NCBI GenBank assembly: GCA_963830175.1
Contig: CAWHKV010000002.1
Location: 372,001-436,000, forward strand
Length of the DNA: 64,000 nt
From: JBBRBB01 sp963830175
GTDB lineage: Bacteria; Bacteroidota; Bacteroidia; Chitinophagales; Chitinophagaceae
Direction of reading: 5' to 3'
This document shows positions 17,643 to 25,998 of the stretch, in pieces. Under the pieces are notes generated by a model. It did no database searches. It was not told where the DNA came from and saw only the letters and a program-made list of their open reading frames with translations. The first letter of the stretch is position 1. Each line of letters starts with the position of its first letter. The position numbers and the translations under genes were made by a program.

Positions 17643-18920
17643 ATGGGTGAAGTGGTAATTAAGGCTGAGCAACTTTCCAAACAATATCGTTTAGGTGTAG
17701 TGAACAGCAAAACTTTGTCGCAGGATATTAGCAGGTGGTGGCACTTATTACGGAATAAAGAAGACCCGTTTAGTAAAATCGGATCTAATCAAATTGCAGC
17801 TTCTAAAATTCCGACTTATAACTGGGCATTAAATAATGTAAGCTTCGAAATTTCGCGGGGCGAAGTATTAGGTATCATTGGAAGTAACGGAGCAGGAAAA
17901 TCAACACTTTTAAAAATACTATCCCGCGTTACCAATCCCACCAAAGGGCAAGTAAAAATAAAAGGAAGAATAGCTGCCTTACTTGAAATTGGTACAGGCT
18001 TTCATCCTGAACTTACAGGCAGGGAGAATATTTTTTTGAATGGCGCTATTCATGGAATGGGCAAATTGGAAACAACAAAAAAGTTGGATGAGATCATTGA
18101 TTTTTCAGGGGTTGAAAAATATATTGACACTCCCGTAAAAAGATACAGCAGTGGCATGTATGTGCGTTTAGCTTTTGCTGTTGCAGCTCACTTAGAACCA
18201 GAAATTTTAGTGGTTGATGAAGTGTTGGCGGTTGGCGATGCAGCTTTTCAAGCAAAATGCCTGGGAAAAATGAAGGATGCTAATGAAAAAGAAGGGAGAA
18301 CCGTTTTATTTATTTCTCACGATATGGTGGCTATAAAAAGCCTTTGCAAAAGAGCTTTTTTTTTACAAAAAGGAAAGTTGGAAATGGATGGTTTGCCGGC
18401 AGATGTAATTAATCACTACCTGTCGGGCGTTACAGCAGTTAATGAAACATCCGGGCAAATAAACAATAGCAATAGAAAGCGTGGCGATGGCAGATTTATT
18501 TCTACCGGCTATGCATTGCTTGATGGTGCCCGCCAACCCATTCAGTTTACTGAAAGTGGTAACGATCTCATCATTGCAATAAATTATCAAGTAAAAGAAA
18601 AAGGCCCGGATCCTGTAGTTATAATAAACGTAAAAAACATGTTTGGGCAAATCGTTTTTAATTGCCTTTCACGAAATTCATACAACGGTCTAATCCCCTT
18701 ATCCGCTTCAGGAAAAATATATTGCGCATTGCCAAAACTTCCATTACAGCCGGGCAATTATTCAGTAGATATTATTTTAAAGTACGGCTATGTGTTCACC
18801 GATGAAGTTGAAAATGCATTTGTATTGCCTGTTCAAAAAGGAGATTTTTTTAATACAGGAAAAATTAATAATGATATGATTAACGGGTTATTCGTTTACC
18901 ATACCTGGGCCTTTGATTAG
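17643..18920 (+). CDS. ABC transporter ATP-binding protein with Wzt-type C-terminal domain
   Basis: ATPase of the O-antigen/teichoic-acid export type (Wzt/TagH). The nucleotide-binding domain has Walker A GSNGAGKST (about residue 80), signature YSSGMYVRLAFA (about 168) and Walker B ILVVDEVLAVGD (about 190). The last ~150 residues form a beta-rich Wzt C-terminal domain that in homologues recognises the modified end of the glycan. The permease partner (Wzm, ABC-2) that normally precedes it is absent here, which leaves its transport role unproven. 30 bases after the antiterminator. Confidence 0.9.
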   Translation: MGEVVIKAEQLSKQYRLGVVNSKTLSQDISRWWHLLRNKEDPFSKIGSNQIAASKIPTYNWALNNVSFEISRGEVLGIIGSNGAGKSTLLKILSRVTNPTKGQVKIKGRIAALLEIGTGFHPELTGRENIFLNGAIHGMGKLETTKKLDEIIDFSGVEKYIDTPVKRYSSGMYVRLAFAVAAHLEPEILVVDEVLAVGDAAFQAKCLGKMKDANEKEGRTVLFISHDMVAIKSLCKRAFFLQKGKLEMDGLPADVINHYLSGVTAVNETSGQINNSNRKRGDGRFISTGYALLDGARQPIQFTESGNDLIIAINYQVKEKGPDPVVIINVKNMFGQIVFNCLSRNSYNGLIPLSASGKIYCALPKLPLQPGNYSVDIILKYGYVFTDEVENAFVLPVQKGDFFNTGKINNDMINGLFVYHTWAFD

Positions 18921-20345
18921 TTGTTTGTGAAAAAAAGACTTCTTATAACAATCAGCATAAACTTTGCCATCCGTTATTTATACCGGTCTGGGTTAATGCA
19001 TTCTTTACAGCAGCATTTCGAAGTTGTGGTTGCACTAACCTGGAAACAGGAGGACCTTATTAAAGAATTAATAGCTGATGGTTTTGAAGTAGTTCTAATA
19101 CCCGAAAGCAGGCGAAATGCTTCTTATATAGATGTTCGTAAAAAAATTGATACCTGGTTTCGATATTATCAGTTGAAAAGCCCATCAACTGCTATTCAGC
19201 AAAATTATTTGGATGCAGTGTCGCCATCAATCCATGTGTTAATACGTAGGGCAAGACAATTATTTAACAGGGCAATGTTTTCATTGCCGGGCTATCTGCA
19301 AAAACAATTAAAAAGAGAAAGTGAGTTAATAGAAGAAGAAACTAATTTAATCGCGTTTAAAGATTTTGTAAAAAACTTAAATGTTGATGCAGTCTTTACC
19401 GTTACACCCTTTCATGCACAAGAAGAATTATTGTTGCGTGCCTGCAGTAAGCTAGGTAAAAAAATGATGACCTCCATCCTGTCTTTCGATAACATTACGA
19501 AACGTGGATTTATTCCTTTTACATATGATTTGTATATGGTTTGGAATTCATTAAACCGCGATGAGTTATATAAAATTTATCCAGCAACACGGGAGAAGGC
19601 TGTGGTTGTGACGGGTGCAGTTCAGTTTGATTTTTATCAGAACAGGAAAGCGTTGCTTACAAAAGAAAACTGGAGAAATATTGTTGGTTTAAATTCGCAG
19701 GAAGAACGAAAAATTATTTTGTACAGTGGTGGTCCCGCCCGGTTGTTGCCGCACGAACCACAGTACCTGAGGGCATTAGACGAAGCCATCACTTTAAAAA
19801 AAATAAAGGGTAATCCTGTTATTTTATTTCGATGCCATCCAATGGACAAGTTAGAGAGATGGAAAAGCTTTATTAAAAATGCAAGAAATATTGTTTTCGA
19901 CCACTCATGGGAAAGCAGTGGCAATAGTGGATATAGCAACATATCAGATTTCGATATTAAAAAACTCAGTAGCACCCTTGCTTATACGCATGTGCATATT
20001 AATATATGCTCTACAATGGCTTTAGATGGTACTGCTTTCAATAAGCCACAAATTGGTATCGCATATCACCCATCAGGCAAAATGTTAAGCAGGTTGTTGC
20101 ATAAAATGTATTTGCAGCAACATTACAGAGTAATAACAAAAAGCAAGGCTGTTCACCTTGCACATTCTGAAGAGGAATTATTTTTACTCGTTAATAATGC
20201 ACTTATAAATCCCGAAAAGTATTACGATAAATCTATTTTAAAAACGGTTGTAACCTATACCGATGGTAACAATGCAAGGCGTGTTGCAGATACTGTTGTT
20301 CAGTTTTTTTATGGGTACCAAAATAAAATTGGAGACAAAGGCTAA
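18921..20345 (+). CDS. Putative GT-B fold glycosyl/glycerophosphate transferase-like protein
   Basis: 474 residues with no transmembrane helix. Alternating beta/alpha segments, a mid-sequence VVVTGAVQFDFY followed by KIILYSGGPARLLPHEPQYL, and PVILFRCHPMDK are reminiscent of the CDP-glycerol glycerophosphotransferase or GT-B sugar transferase fold, with the RCHP segment matching the conserved H-P of that superfamily. I infer a sugar or polyol-phosphate transferase acting on the growing glycan. The start is either the TTG at 18921, directly after the Wzt stop, or the GTG at 18927; the latter gives the cleaner MKKRLLITIS start. Confidence 0.65.
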   Translation: MFVKKRLLITISINFAIRYLYRSGLMHSLQQHFEVVVALTWKQEDLIKELIADGFEVVLIPESRRNASYIDVRKKIDTWFRYYQLKSPSTAIQQNYLDAVSPSIHVLIRRARQLFNRAMFSLPGYLQKQLKRESELIEEETNLIAFKDFVKNLNVDAVFTVTPFHAQEELLLRACSKLGKKMMTSILSFDNITKRGFIPFTYDLYMVWNSLNRDELYKIYPATREKAVVVTGAVQFDFYQNRKALLTKENWRNIVGLNSQEERKIILYSGGPARLLPHEPQYLRALDEAITLKKIKGNPVILFRCHPMDKLERWKSFIKNARNIVFDHSWESSGNSGYSNISDFDIKKLSSTLAYTHVHINICSTMALDGTAFNKPQIGIAYHPSGKMLSRLLHKMYLQQHYRVITKSKAVHLAHSEEELFLLVNNALINPEKYYDKSILKTVVTYTDGNNARRVADTVVQFFYGYQNKIGDKG

Positions 20346-20363
20346 CCCCGTTGCGGTAAGGCA

Positions 20364-21611
20364 ATGAAGATCTTATTTGTAGTACAAAATTATTATCCAT
20401 CCGTTGGCGGAACACAAACCTTGTTTCAGAACATGGCTGAAGTTTGTGTGTCTGAATTTAAGGATGATGTAGTTGTATATACTACGGATAGTTATTATGG
20501 ACCTGAAAAAAAATTTTATAAAAAAATACCCCTTAGCTCCGAGGTGATTAATGGTGTAAAAGTTTTTCGTTTTCCCTTTGTAAAAAAATATAAACCTTTA
20601 TTGAGGTCTGTTTTGCAGGCAATGCGACTGGTAAATTTCGACCATTTAAATGCATTGAATCCGTACCTGAGTGGCCCTGTTTCTGTTTCACTTACTAAAG
20701 CTATTCAAACAAGCGATGCCGATGTAATTGTTGCGGGAACCTCTTCATTTCTATACATGCTTTATCCGCTTAAAAGGCACAAGCTCAATAATCCAAAGCC
20801 GTTTGTATACCAGGGCGCTATTCATTTTAATGATGCGAAAAACAATTCATTGGCTGCATCTACAGTAAAATCTATTAATAATAGCGAGGTATACCTGGCG
20901 AACACCGAATACGAAAAACAACGCCTTGTAATTGCAGGAGTCAATGATGAGATCATAAAAATTATAGGATGCGGGGTTGATCTCCAGGCATTCGAGAATA
21001 AAGATGGGAATGCGTGGAGGCAAAAATTTAAATTAACCAATGAGGATATTTTGCTGGGATATATAGGTCGCATTGAACGTACAAAAAGTTTGGAGGTTTT
21101 GTTGAATGCATTTTTATCTATACAGCATAATGAAAAATTGCATTTGGTAATTGCGGGATATTCAAATAAAGAATATGTGCAACAGTTAAAAGAGGAATAT
21201 TTACCTAAATGCAATCGAATTTATTTAATTGAAGACCTTACTGCGGGTGAAAAAACAAACCTTTATCATTCGTTGAATGTCTTCGTTTTGCCTTCATCTA
21301 GTGAATCGTTTGGTATTGTTTTTCTTGAGGCATGGGCTTGTCAAAAACCCGTAATAGGTGCAGATGTGGGGGCTATACAATGTGTTGTAAGCGATGGCAA
21401 AGATGGGTTACTCTTCAAACCAAACGATACAAAAGACCTTGCACAAAAAATAGAAACATTAGCCTATAATAAGGCTTTGTGTGATGAATTTGGGTTTAAT
21501 GGTTTTAATAAAGTAAAAGAAAATTTTACCTGGCAGGTTATTGGAAAAAAATACCGGGAAGTTTTTATGGAGGCGGTAAAAAAATTCAATATTAAAAAGG
21601 GTAAGCATTAA
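20364..21611 (+). CDS. Glycosyltransferase family 4
   Basis: GT-B retaining glycosyltransferase, 415 residues. The N-terminal Rossmann domain starts KILFVVQNYYPSVGGTQTL, typical of GT4; the C-terminal donor domain has LGYIGRIERTKSLEVLLNAF (about 225-245) and the EX7E motif ESFGIVFLE (about residues 313-321). Acceptor and donor are unknown; it probably adds one residue of the repeat unit. The stop shares TAATG with the asparagine-synthase gene, so translation is likely coupled. The 13-base string before its ATG also occurs upstream of the operon (13855-13867). Confidence 0.88.
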   Translation: MKILFVVQNYYPSVGGTQTLFQNMAEVCVSEFKDDVVVYTTDSYYGPEKKFYKKIPLSSEVINGVKVFRFPFVKKYKPLLRSVLQAMRLVNFDHLNALNPYLSGPVSVSLTKAIQTSDADVIVAGTSSFLYMLYPLKRHKLNNPKPFVYQGAIHFNDAKNNSLAASTVKSINNSEVYLANTEYEKQRLVIAGVNDEIIKIIGCGVDLQAFENKDGNAWRQKFKLTNEDILLGYIGRIERTKSLEVLLNAFLSIQHNEKLHLVIAGYSNKEYVQQLKEEYLPKCNRIYLIEDLTAGEKTNLYHSLNVFVLPSSSESFGIVFLEAWACQKPVIGADVGAIQCVVSDGKDGLLFKPNDTKDLAQKIETLAYNKALCDEFGFNGFNKVKENFTWQVIGKKYREVFMEAVKKFNIKKGKH

Positions 21612-23461
21612 TGTGCGGCATAATTGGTATATATAATTACAGGCAGGCTCCTTCCCAGGAGACCTATGTAAAATGGTGCCTTAATCGTATGCACCAGCGC
21701 GGACCGGACGATAAAAGAATTTGGAGTAATAACATTAATTATATTACTGGTTTCACACGATTGTCAATAAGAGACCTTAGTGCGCATGGCAGCCAACCTA
21801 TGCTATCTGCCGGTGAAAAATTTTGTATAAGTTTCAATGGGGAAATTTACAATACCCTTCATTTAAAAGAATTGTTGAAAAACTACTTTATAGATTACAA
21901 ATCCACTTCCGATACCGAGGTCTTGCTATATTCCATCATTCACCTTGGTATTAGGAAAACATTGGATGAAGCAGATGGTATTTTTGCTTTTGCTTTTTAT
22001 GATATTGAACAAAATAAACTTATTCTTGCCCGCGATCGAATGGGAGTAAAGCCATTGTACGCTGGGTTTACGCCTGAAAATGTAGTCTTCAGTTCACAGT
22101 ACGATTGTATAATAAATCATTCGAGCATTAGAAACCAGGGAATAAATGCTTCGGCTATTGGAAATTATTTATCATTGGGATATATACCCGAAAATGAAGC
22201 AGCATTAAATAATACCAAATTATTGTTGCATGGGTATTATTACGAAATATCTTCAGCTGGTATACATGAATATTGTTATTACAGTTTTCCGCTTCATCAA
22301 AAGCAAAAATCATTAGAGCTCGAGCATACACTGCGGAGTGCTGTGCAAAGTCAACTGGTCAGCGATGTACCAGTTGGTACATTTATGAGCGGAGGAACAG
22401 ACAGCACATTAGTTACCCATTTTGCAAATGAGCAATCACCTGTTCAATCATTCACGATAGGTGTAAAACATGCAACTATGGATGAAACAAAAAATGCCGA
22501 GATATTTTCCTCCATTTTTAAAACATCTCATAATAGCCGCTCATTTAATAAAACGGATTTGATTAATCTGATCGATGAAAATACAAAGTCATTTTCCGAG
22601 CCTTTTGCTGATTATTCTTCCCTTCCTGTTTTAATGCTTAGCAGGTTTGCGCGGGAAAAGGTTACAGTTGCGCTAAGTGGTGATGGAGGTGATGAATTAT
22701 TCTGGGGATATCCAAGAAGTATTAAAGCTATTAGTTACTTACATTACTATAAAGATGAGCCTGGTGTAAGGCGCGCAAGGTTATTATTGAATAAAGCCAA
22801 ATCTCCGATGGCTACCGATATTAAAAGGCATTGGAATGAACCCGATTTTTTAAGTTTTTATTATCATGCCTTATTCATAACCGGCGCATTGGCAAATGTT
22901 GCTGAGGTGTTTCTGCCGGAGGGCTTTCGGGCCTGGCATTATAAGAAAATTAAAAAGGAGAATATTCAGCAGGATGAAACCTTTATGATGAATGTAGCCA
23001 GGAAACTTGAGATGGATATTCATCTTCAAAGAATATTATTGAAAGTAGACAGGGCAAGTATGCATCATAGTTTGGAAGTTCGTGTGCCGATGCTAAACAA
23101 TCAAATGCTTAACTACGCAGCAACCTGCAATTTTAATGATTGTATAAACGAATTAAATGGTAAATGGAATTTAAAAAAGTTATTGATTAATAAATCACAT
23201 AAAGACCTGGTACTTCAGCCTAAAAAAGGATTCACCATACCCGTGGGTGATTGGGTTCGAGATACAATTTATAAAGATGTGATGGAAAAGATCATGAACA
23301 TGCCTCCTTCACTCTCCGTATTTTTTAACCGGAGAAACCTTGAATATTTAATTAAGCAACACATGTCTGAAACCGTTGATAATGGATGGTTTCTGTGGGC
23401 ATTATATTCGTTGGTTAACTGGCATAACGCACATGTGAACATTTATAAAACAAACAATTGA
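21611..23461 (+). CDS. Asparagine synthase (glutamine-hydrolysing) family protein
   Basis: Two-domain amidotransferase of the AsnB type, 616 residues. The N-terminal glutaminase begins MCGIIGIY with the catalytic Cys as residue 2; MHQRGPDD and NGEIYN motifs follow. The synthetase domain has the PP-loop SGGTDS at about residue 259 and LSGDGGDELF at about 355. In polysaccharide loci such enzymes are often not for asparagine but amidate uronic acids or other sugar carboxylates (known for several O-antigen loci); which applies here is not determinable. Overlaps neighbours on both sides by 1-4 bases. Confidence 0.9.
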   Translation: MCGIIGIYNYRQAPSQETYVKWCLNRMHQRGPDDKRIWSNNINYITGFTRLSIRDLSAHGSQPMLSAGEKFCISFNGEIYNTLHLKELLKNYFIDYKSTSDTEVLLYSIIHLGIRKTLDEADGIFAFAFYDIEQNKLILARDRMGVKPLYAGFTPENVVFSSQYDCIINHSSIRNQGINASAIGNYLSLGYIPENEAALNNTKLLLHGYYYEISSAGIHEYCYYSFPLHQKQKSLELEHTLRSAVQSQLVSDVPVGTFMSGGTDSTLVTHFANEQSPVQSFTIGVKHATMDETKNAEIFSSIFKTSHNSRSFNKTDLINLIDENTKSFSEPFADYSSLPVLMLSRFAREKVTVALSGDGGDELFWGYPRSIKAISYLHYYKDEPGVRRARLLLNKAKSPMATDIKRHWNEPDFLSFYYHALFITGALANVAEVFLPEGFRAWHYKKIKKENIQQDETFMMNVARKLEMDIHLQRILLKVDRASMHHSLEVRVPMLNNQMLNYAATCNFNDCINELNGKWNLKKLLINKSHKDLVLQPKKGFTIPVGDWVRDTIYKDVMEKIMNMPPSLSVFFNRRNLEYLIKQHMSETVDNGWFLWALYSLVNWHNAHVNIYKTNN

Positions 23462-24600
23462 GAATAGCAATAATAGTTAACGAGTTTCCTGCAGTGAGTG
23501 AGACATTTATTTTAAATAAGGTTAAGATGCTGGCAGATAGCAATCACTCAATCACGGTTTTTTGCAGCAGGTTCAATAAAAAACTTTGGAAAGATCTGGT
23601 TAAACAAAAAAAGAACATTCATCCTATTGCTTTAAATAAAACAACCTTTAGGTTTTACCTTTTAAAAAATCCGCAGGATGCTTTAAAAATTATCGGTAAC
23701 AGTAAACGAAGTATATACAACCATTACATTATTCAAACACTTAATAGTGTAAATGCAGATGTAATTCATTTTGAATTCTCAGGTATTGCAGCCTCACTGT
23801 CTCAATCTTTGTACAAGTTACAGGCTAAGGTAATTGTGAGTTGCAGGGGATCTGCTGAAAAGGTGAAACTTGCTGAATCGGGTAAACGCAAAGCTGAAAT
23901 TGCCGGGGTTTTTAATGCAGTGAATGCGATACATTGTGTATCAGGCGATCTTAAACAAACCATTCTTCCTTATTGCCAGCAACCGGAAAAAATTTTTATT
24001 AATCATCCTGGTATCAACATAAAAAAATTTACTCCAAAACCAAAAAGCAGTTCAAACGTCAGCCTTAAAATATTAAGTGTGGGCAGGTTGGTTTTTCAGA
24101 AAGGCTACGTTACCGGATTGCAGGTAATGCAAAAGTTACTTACCCACGATAAAAAGTTTCAATGGATTATTATTGGAGAAGGACCGCAGCGGGATGAATT
24201 GATGTGGTACATTAAGGATATGGGTTTAGAACAAAATGTTATTCTGCCCGGCATGAAAAATCCCGATAACATTGTTGAAATATTAAATGAGGCGGACATA
24301 TTTTTTCTGCCAAGTGTAACAGAAGGTATGGCCAATTCAGCTTTGGAAGCAATGTGTATGGAAGTGCCTGTGATTTCAACAAATTGCGGTGGGATGCCCG
24401 AGGCAATAACACATATGATTAATGGACTATTATCCGATACTTATGATGTTGATGGTTTGTACGAAAACTTTTTATTGCTGATGGATAATGTTGATCTCCG
24501 CAAAAAATTGGGTGTAAATGCGCGAAACACAATTATTGAAAAATTTTCACTGCAAAGAAACGTGGATGCTTTCGAAAAGTTGTATACCTCACTTCAATAG
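23458..24600 (+). CDS. Glycosyltransferase family 4
   Basis: 380 residues, GT-B fold. N-terminal segment IAIIVNEFPAVSETFILNKV is the usual start of one GT4 subgroup of colanic acid/exopolysaccharide transferases; the donor domain has ILSVGRLVFQKGYVTGL (about 200-216) and EX7E as EGMANSALE (about 288-296). The start is a TTG that overlaps the upstream stop as TTGA; no ATG fits the N-terminal homology. Specificity unknown. Confidence 0.87.
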   Translation: MRIAIIVNEFPAVSETFILNKVKMLADSNHSITVFCSRFNKKLWKDLVKQKKNIHPIALNKTTFRFYLLKNPQDALKIIGNSKRSIYNHYIIQTLNSVNADVIHFEFSGIAASLSQSLYKLQAKVIVSCRGSAEKVKLAESGKRKAEIAGVFNAVNAIHCVSGDLKQTILPYCQQPEKIFINHPGINIKKFTPKPKSSSNVSLKILSVGRLVFQKGYVTGLQVMQKLLTHDKKFQWIIIGEGPQRDELMWYIKDMGLEQNVILPGMKNPDNIVEILNEADIFFLPSVTEGMANSALEAMCMEVPVISTNCGGMPEAITHMINGLLSDTYDVDGLYENFLLLMDNVDLRKKLGVNARNTIIEKFSLQRNVDAFEKLYTSLQ

Positions 24601-24606
24601 TTTGCA

Positions 24607-25968
24607 TTGTTATTTGAATTTATAAAATATACAAAACCTGTCTGGCAGTTTTCACTGTTTCCAAAAACGGAAAGTTTTGCAGCATGCACCATAAATGAAG
24701 AGGATGTTTTGCCCGGAGAACTTGACATGAATTTTGAAACATTGGCGGCACGGCTTTCAGATAAGGCATACCGATTATGGAATGAGGGTGTATTGCTTAC
24801 AAGTACGCAATCATCCATAATGAAATTAAAAAAACTGCCACCTCCTTCATTAAATGATGAATACACTTTCGTAAAAAAATATTGGGGAAAAGGCTGGCTT
24901 TTTTTTGTTTTTGCAATAAGATGTGCTGCGTTAAAAAACTGGGTAAAAGAATTGAATAGTTTTAAACATGCCTTGCAAATTCAGCAGTATAAATTTTCTA
25001 ATAAGAAGCATTTAATGGGTGAAAGCCTACAGTCATCATCGACCCCCTGCCCCGCAGTTGTAGTTATTATTCCAACCTTAAACAGGTATACTTGCTTAAA
25101 AGATACCCTGCACGATTTGGAGAAGCAGGATTACGATAATTTTTCTGTGTTGATAATAGATCAGTCTGATTGTTTTAACCCCGCATTTTATAAACAATTT
25201 AAAATTGACCTGGAAGTTATTCATCAACAGGAAAAAAAATTGTGGACTGCACGAAATACTGCAATTGAAATAAGCACAGCGCCTTACCTGTTGTTTTTTG
25301 ATGATGACTCGCGTGTTAATGAAACCTGGATTGCTTCGCATGTAGGATGTCTTCATAAATACAATGCTGAAATTTCTGCAGGCGTTTCGCTTTCTCCTGG
25401 CGAACCAAAACCTCATACGTATACAATGTTTCGATGGGCAGATCAATTTGATTCGGGTAACGCCATGGTTAAAAGAACGGTCTTTGAAAAAATTGGTTTT
25501 TTCGACGAGCAGTTTAATGGAATGAGAATGGGAGATGGTGAGTTTGGTATGCGTGCTTTTGTTAATGGGGTAAAAAGTATTTCCAATCCATTAGCGTGTA
25601 GAATTCATTTAAAGTTGAATGAAGGCGGATTAAGGGAAGTGAGTGGATGGGATGCTTTTCGTCCGTTAAAATTATTTGCCCCAAAACCGGTACCCAGTGT
25701 TATTTACTTTTATAAGAAATATTTTACGCCAACTTTTTACAAAAATGGTTTAGTTGTTCAAATGTTGATATCAAACATTCCGTATCATAATAAGCGAAAC
25801 AGCTTTATGTTGTTTGCAAGTATTTTATGGGCCTTTCTAAAACTTCCTATATTAATCTATCAATTTAAAAGATCAAACGCCATTGCACGCGCAATGCTGG
25901 ACGAGGGTGCAAAAATTCGGTTTCCAAACAGTGTTAAAATGTTTAAAACGGCATTATCAAAAACATGA
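24607..25968 (+). CDS. Glycosyltransferase family 2 with an N-terminal extension
   Basis: Inverting GT-A glycosyltransferase. The catalytic domain begins near residue 150 (VVVIIPTLNRYTCLKDTL), has the DXD-like FFDDDSR (about 230) and a later MGDGEFGMR acidic motif (about 308). The first ~145 residues are not recognisable and contain many aromatic residues; they may be a separate small domain of the PqqD-like type seen in some polysaccharide loci, but I cannot show that. Start is TTG at 24607, 6 bases after the previous stop; alternatives further in (ATG at 24727) would remove part of the extension. Confidence 0.83.
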   Translation: MLFEFIKYTKPVWQFSLFPKTESFAACTINEEDVLPGELDMNFETLAARLSDKAYRLWNEGVLLTSTQSSIMKLKKLPPPSLNDEYTFVKKYWGKGWLFFVFAIRCAALKNWVKELNSFKHALQIQQYKFSNKKHLMGESLQSSSTPCPAVVVIIPTLNRYTCLKDTLHDLEKQDYDNFSVLIIDQSDCFNPAFYKQFKIDLEVIHQQEKKLWTARNTAIEISTAPYLLFFDDDSRVNETWIASHVGCLHKYNAEISAGVSLSPGEPKPHTYTMFRWADQFDSGNAMVKRTVFEKIGFFDEQFNGMRMGDGEFGMRAFVNGVKSISNPLACRIHLKLNEGGLREVSGWDAFRPLKLFAPKPVPSVIYFYKKYFTPTFYKNGLVVQMLISNIPYHNKRNSFMLFASILWAFLKLPILIYQFKRSNAIARAMLDEGAKIRFPNSVKMFKTALSKT

Positions 25969-25998
25969 TTTCTTTTAAGTGGTTGTAATTTTAAACCT

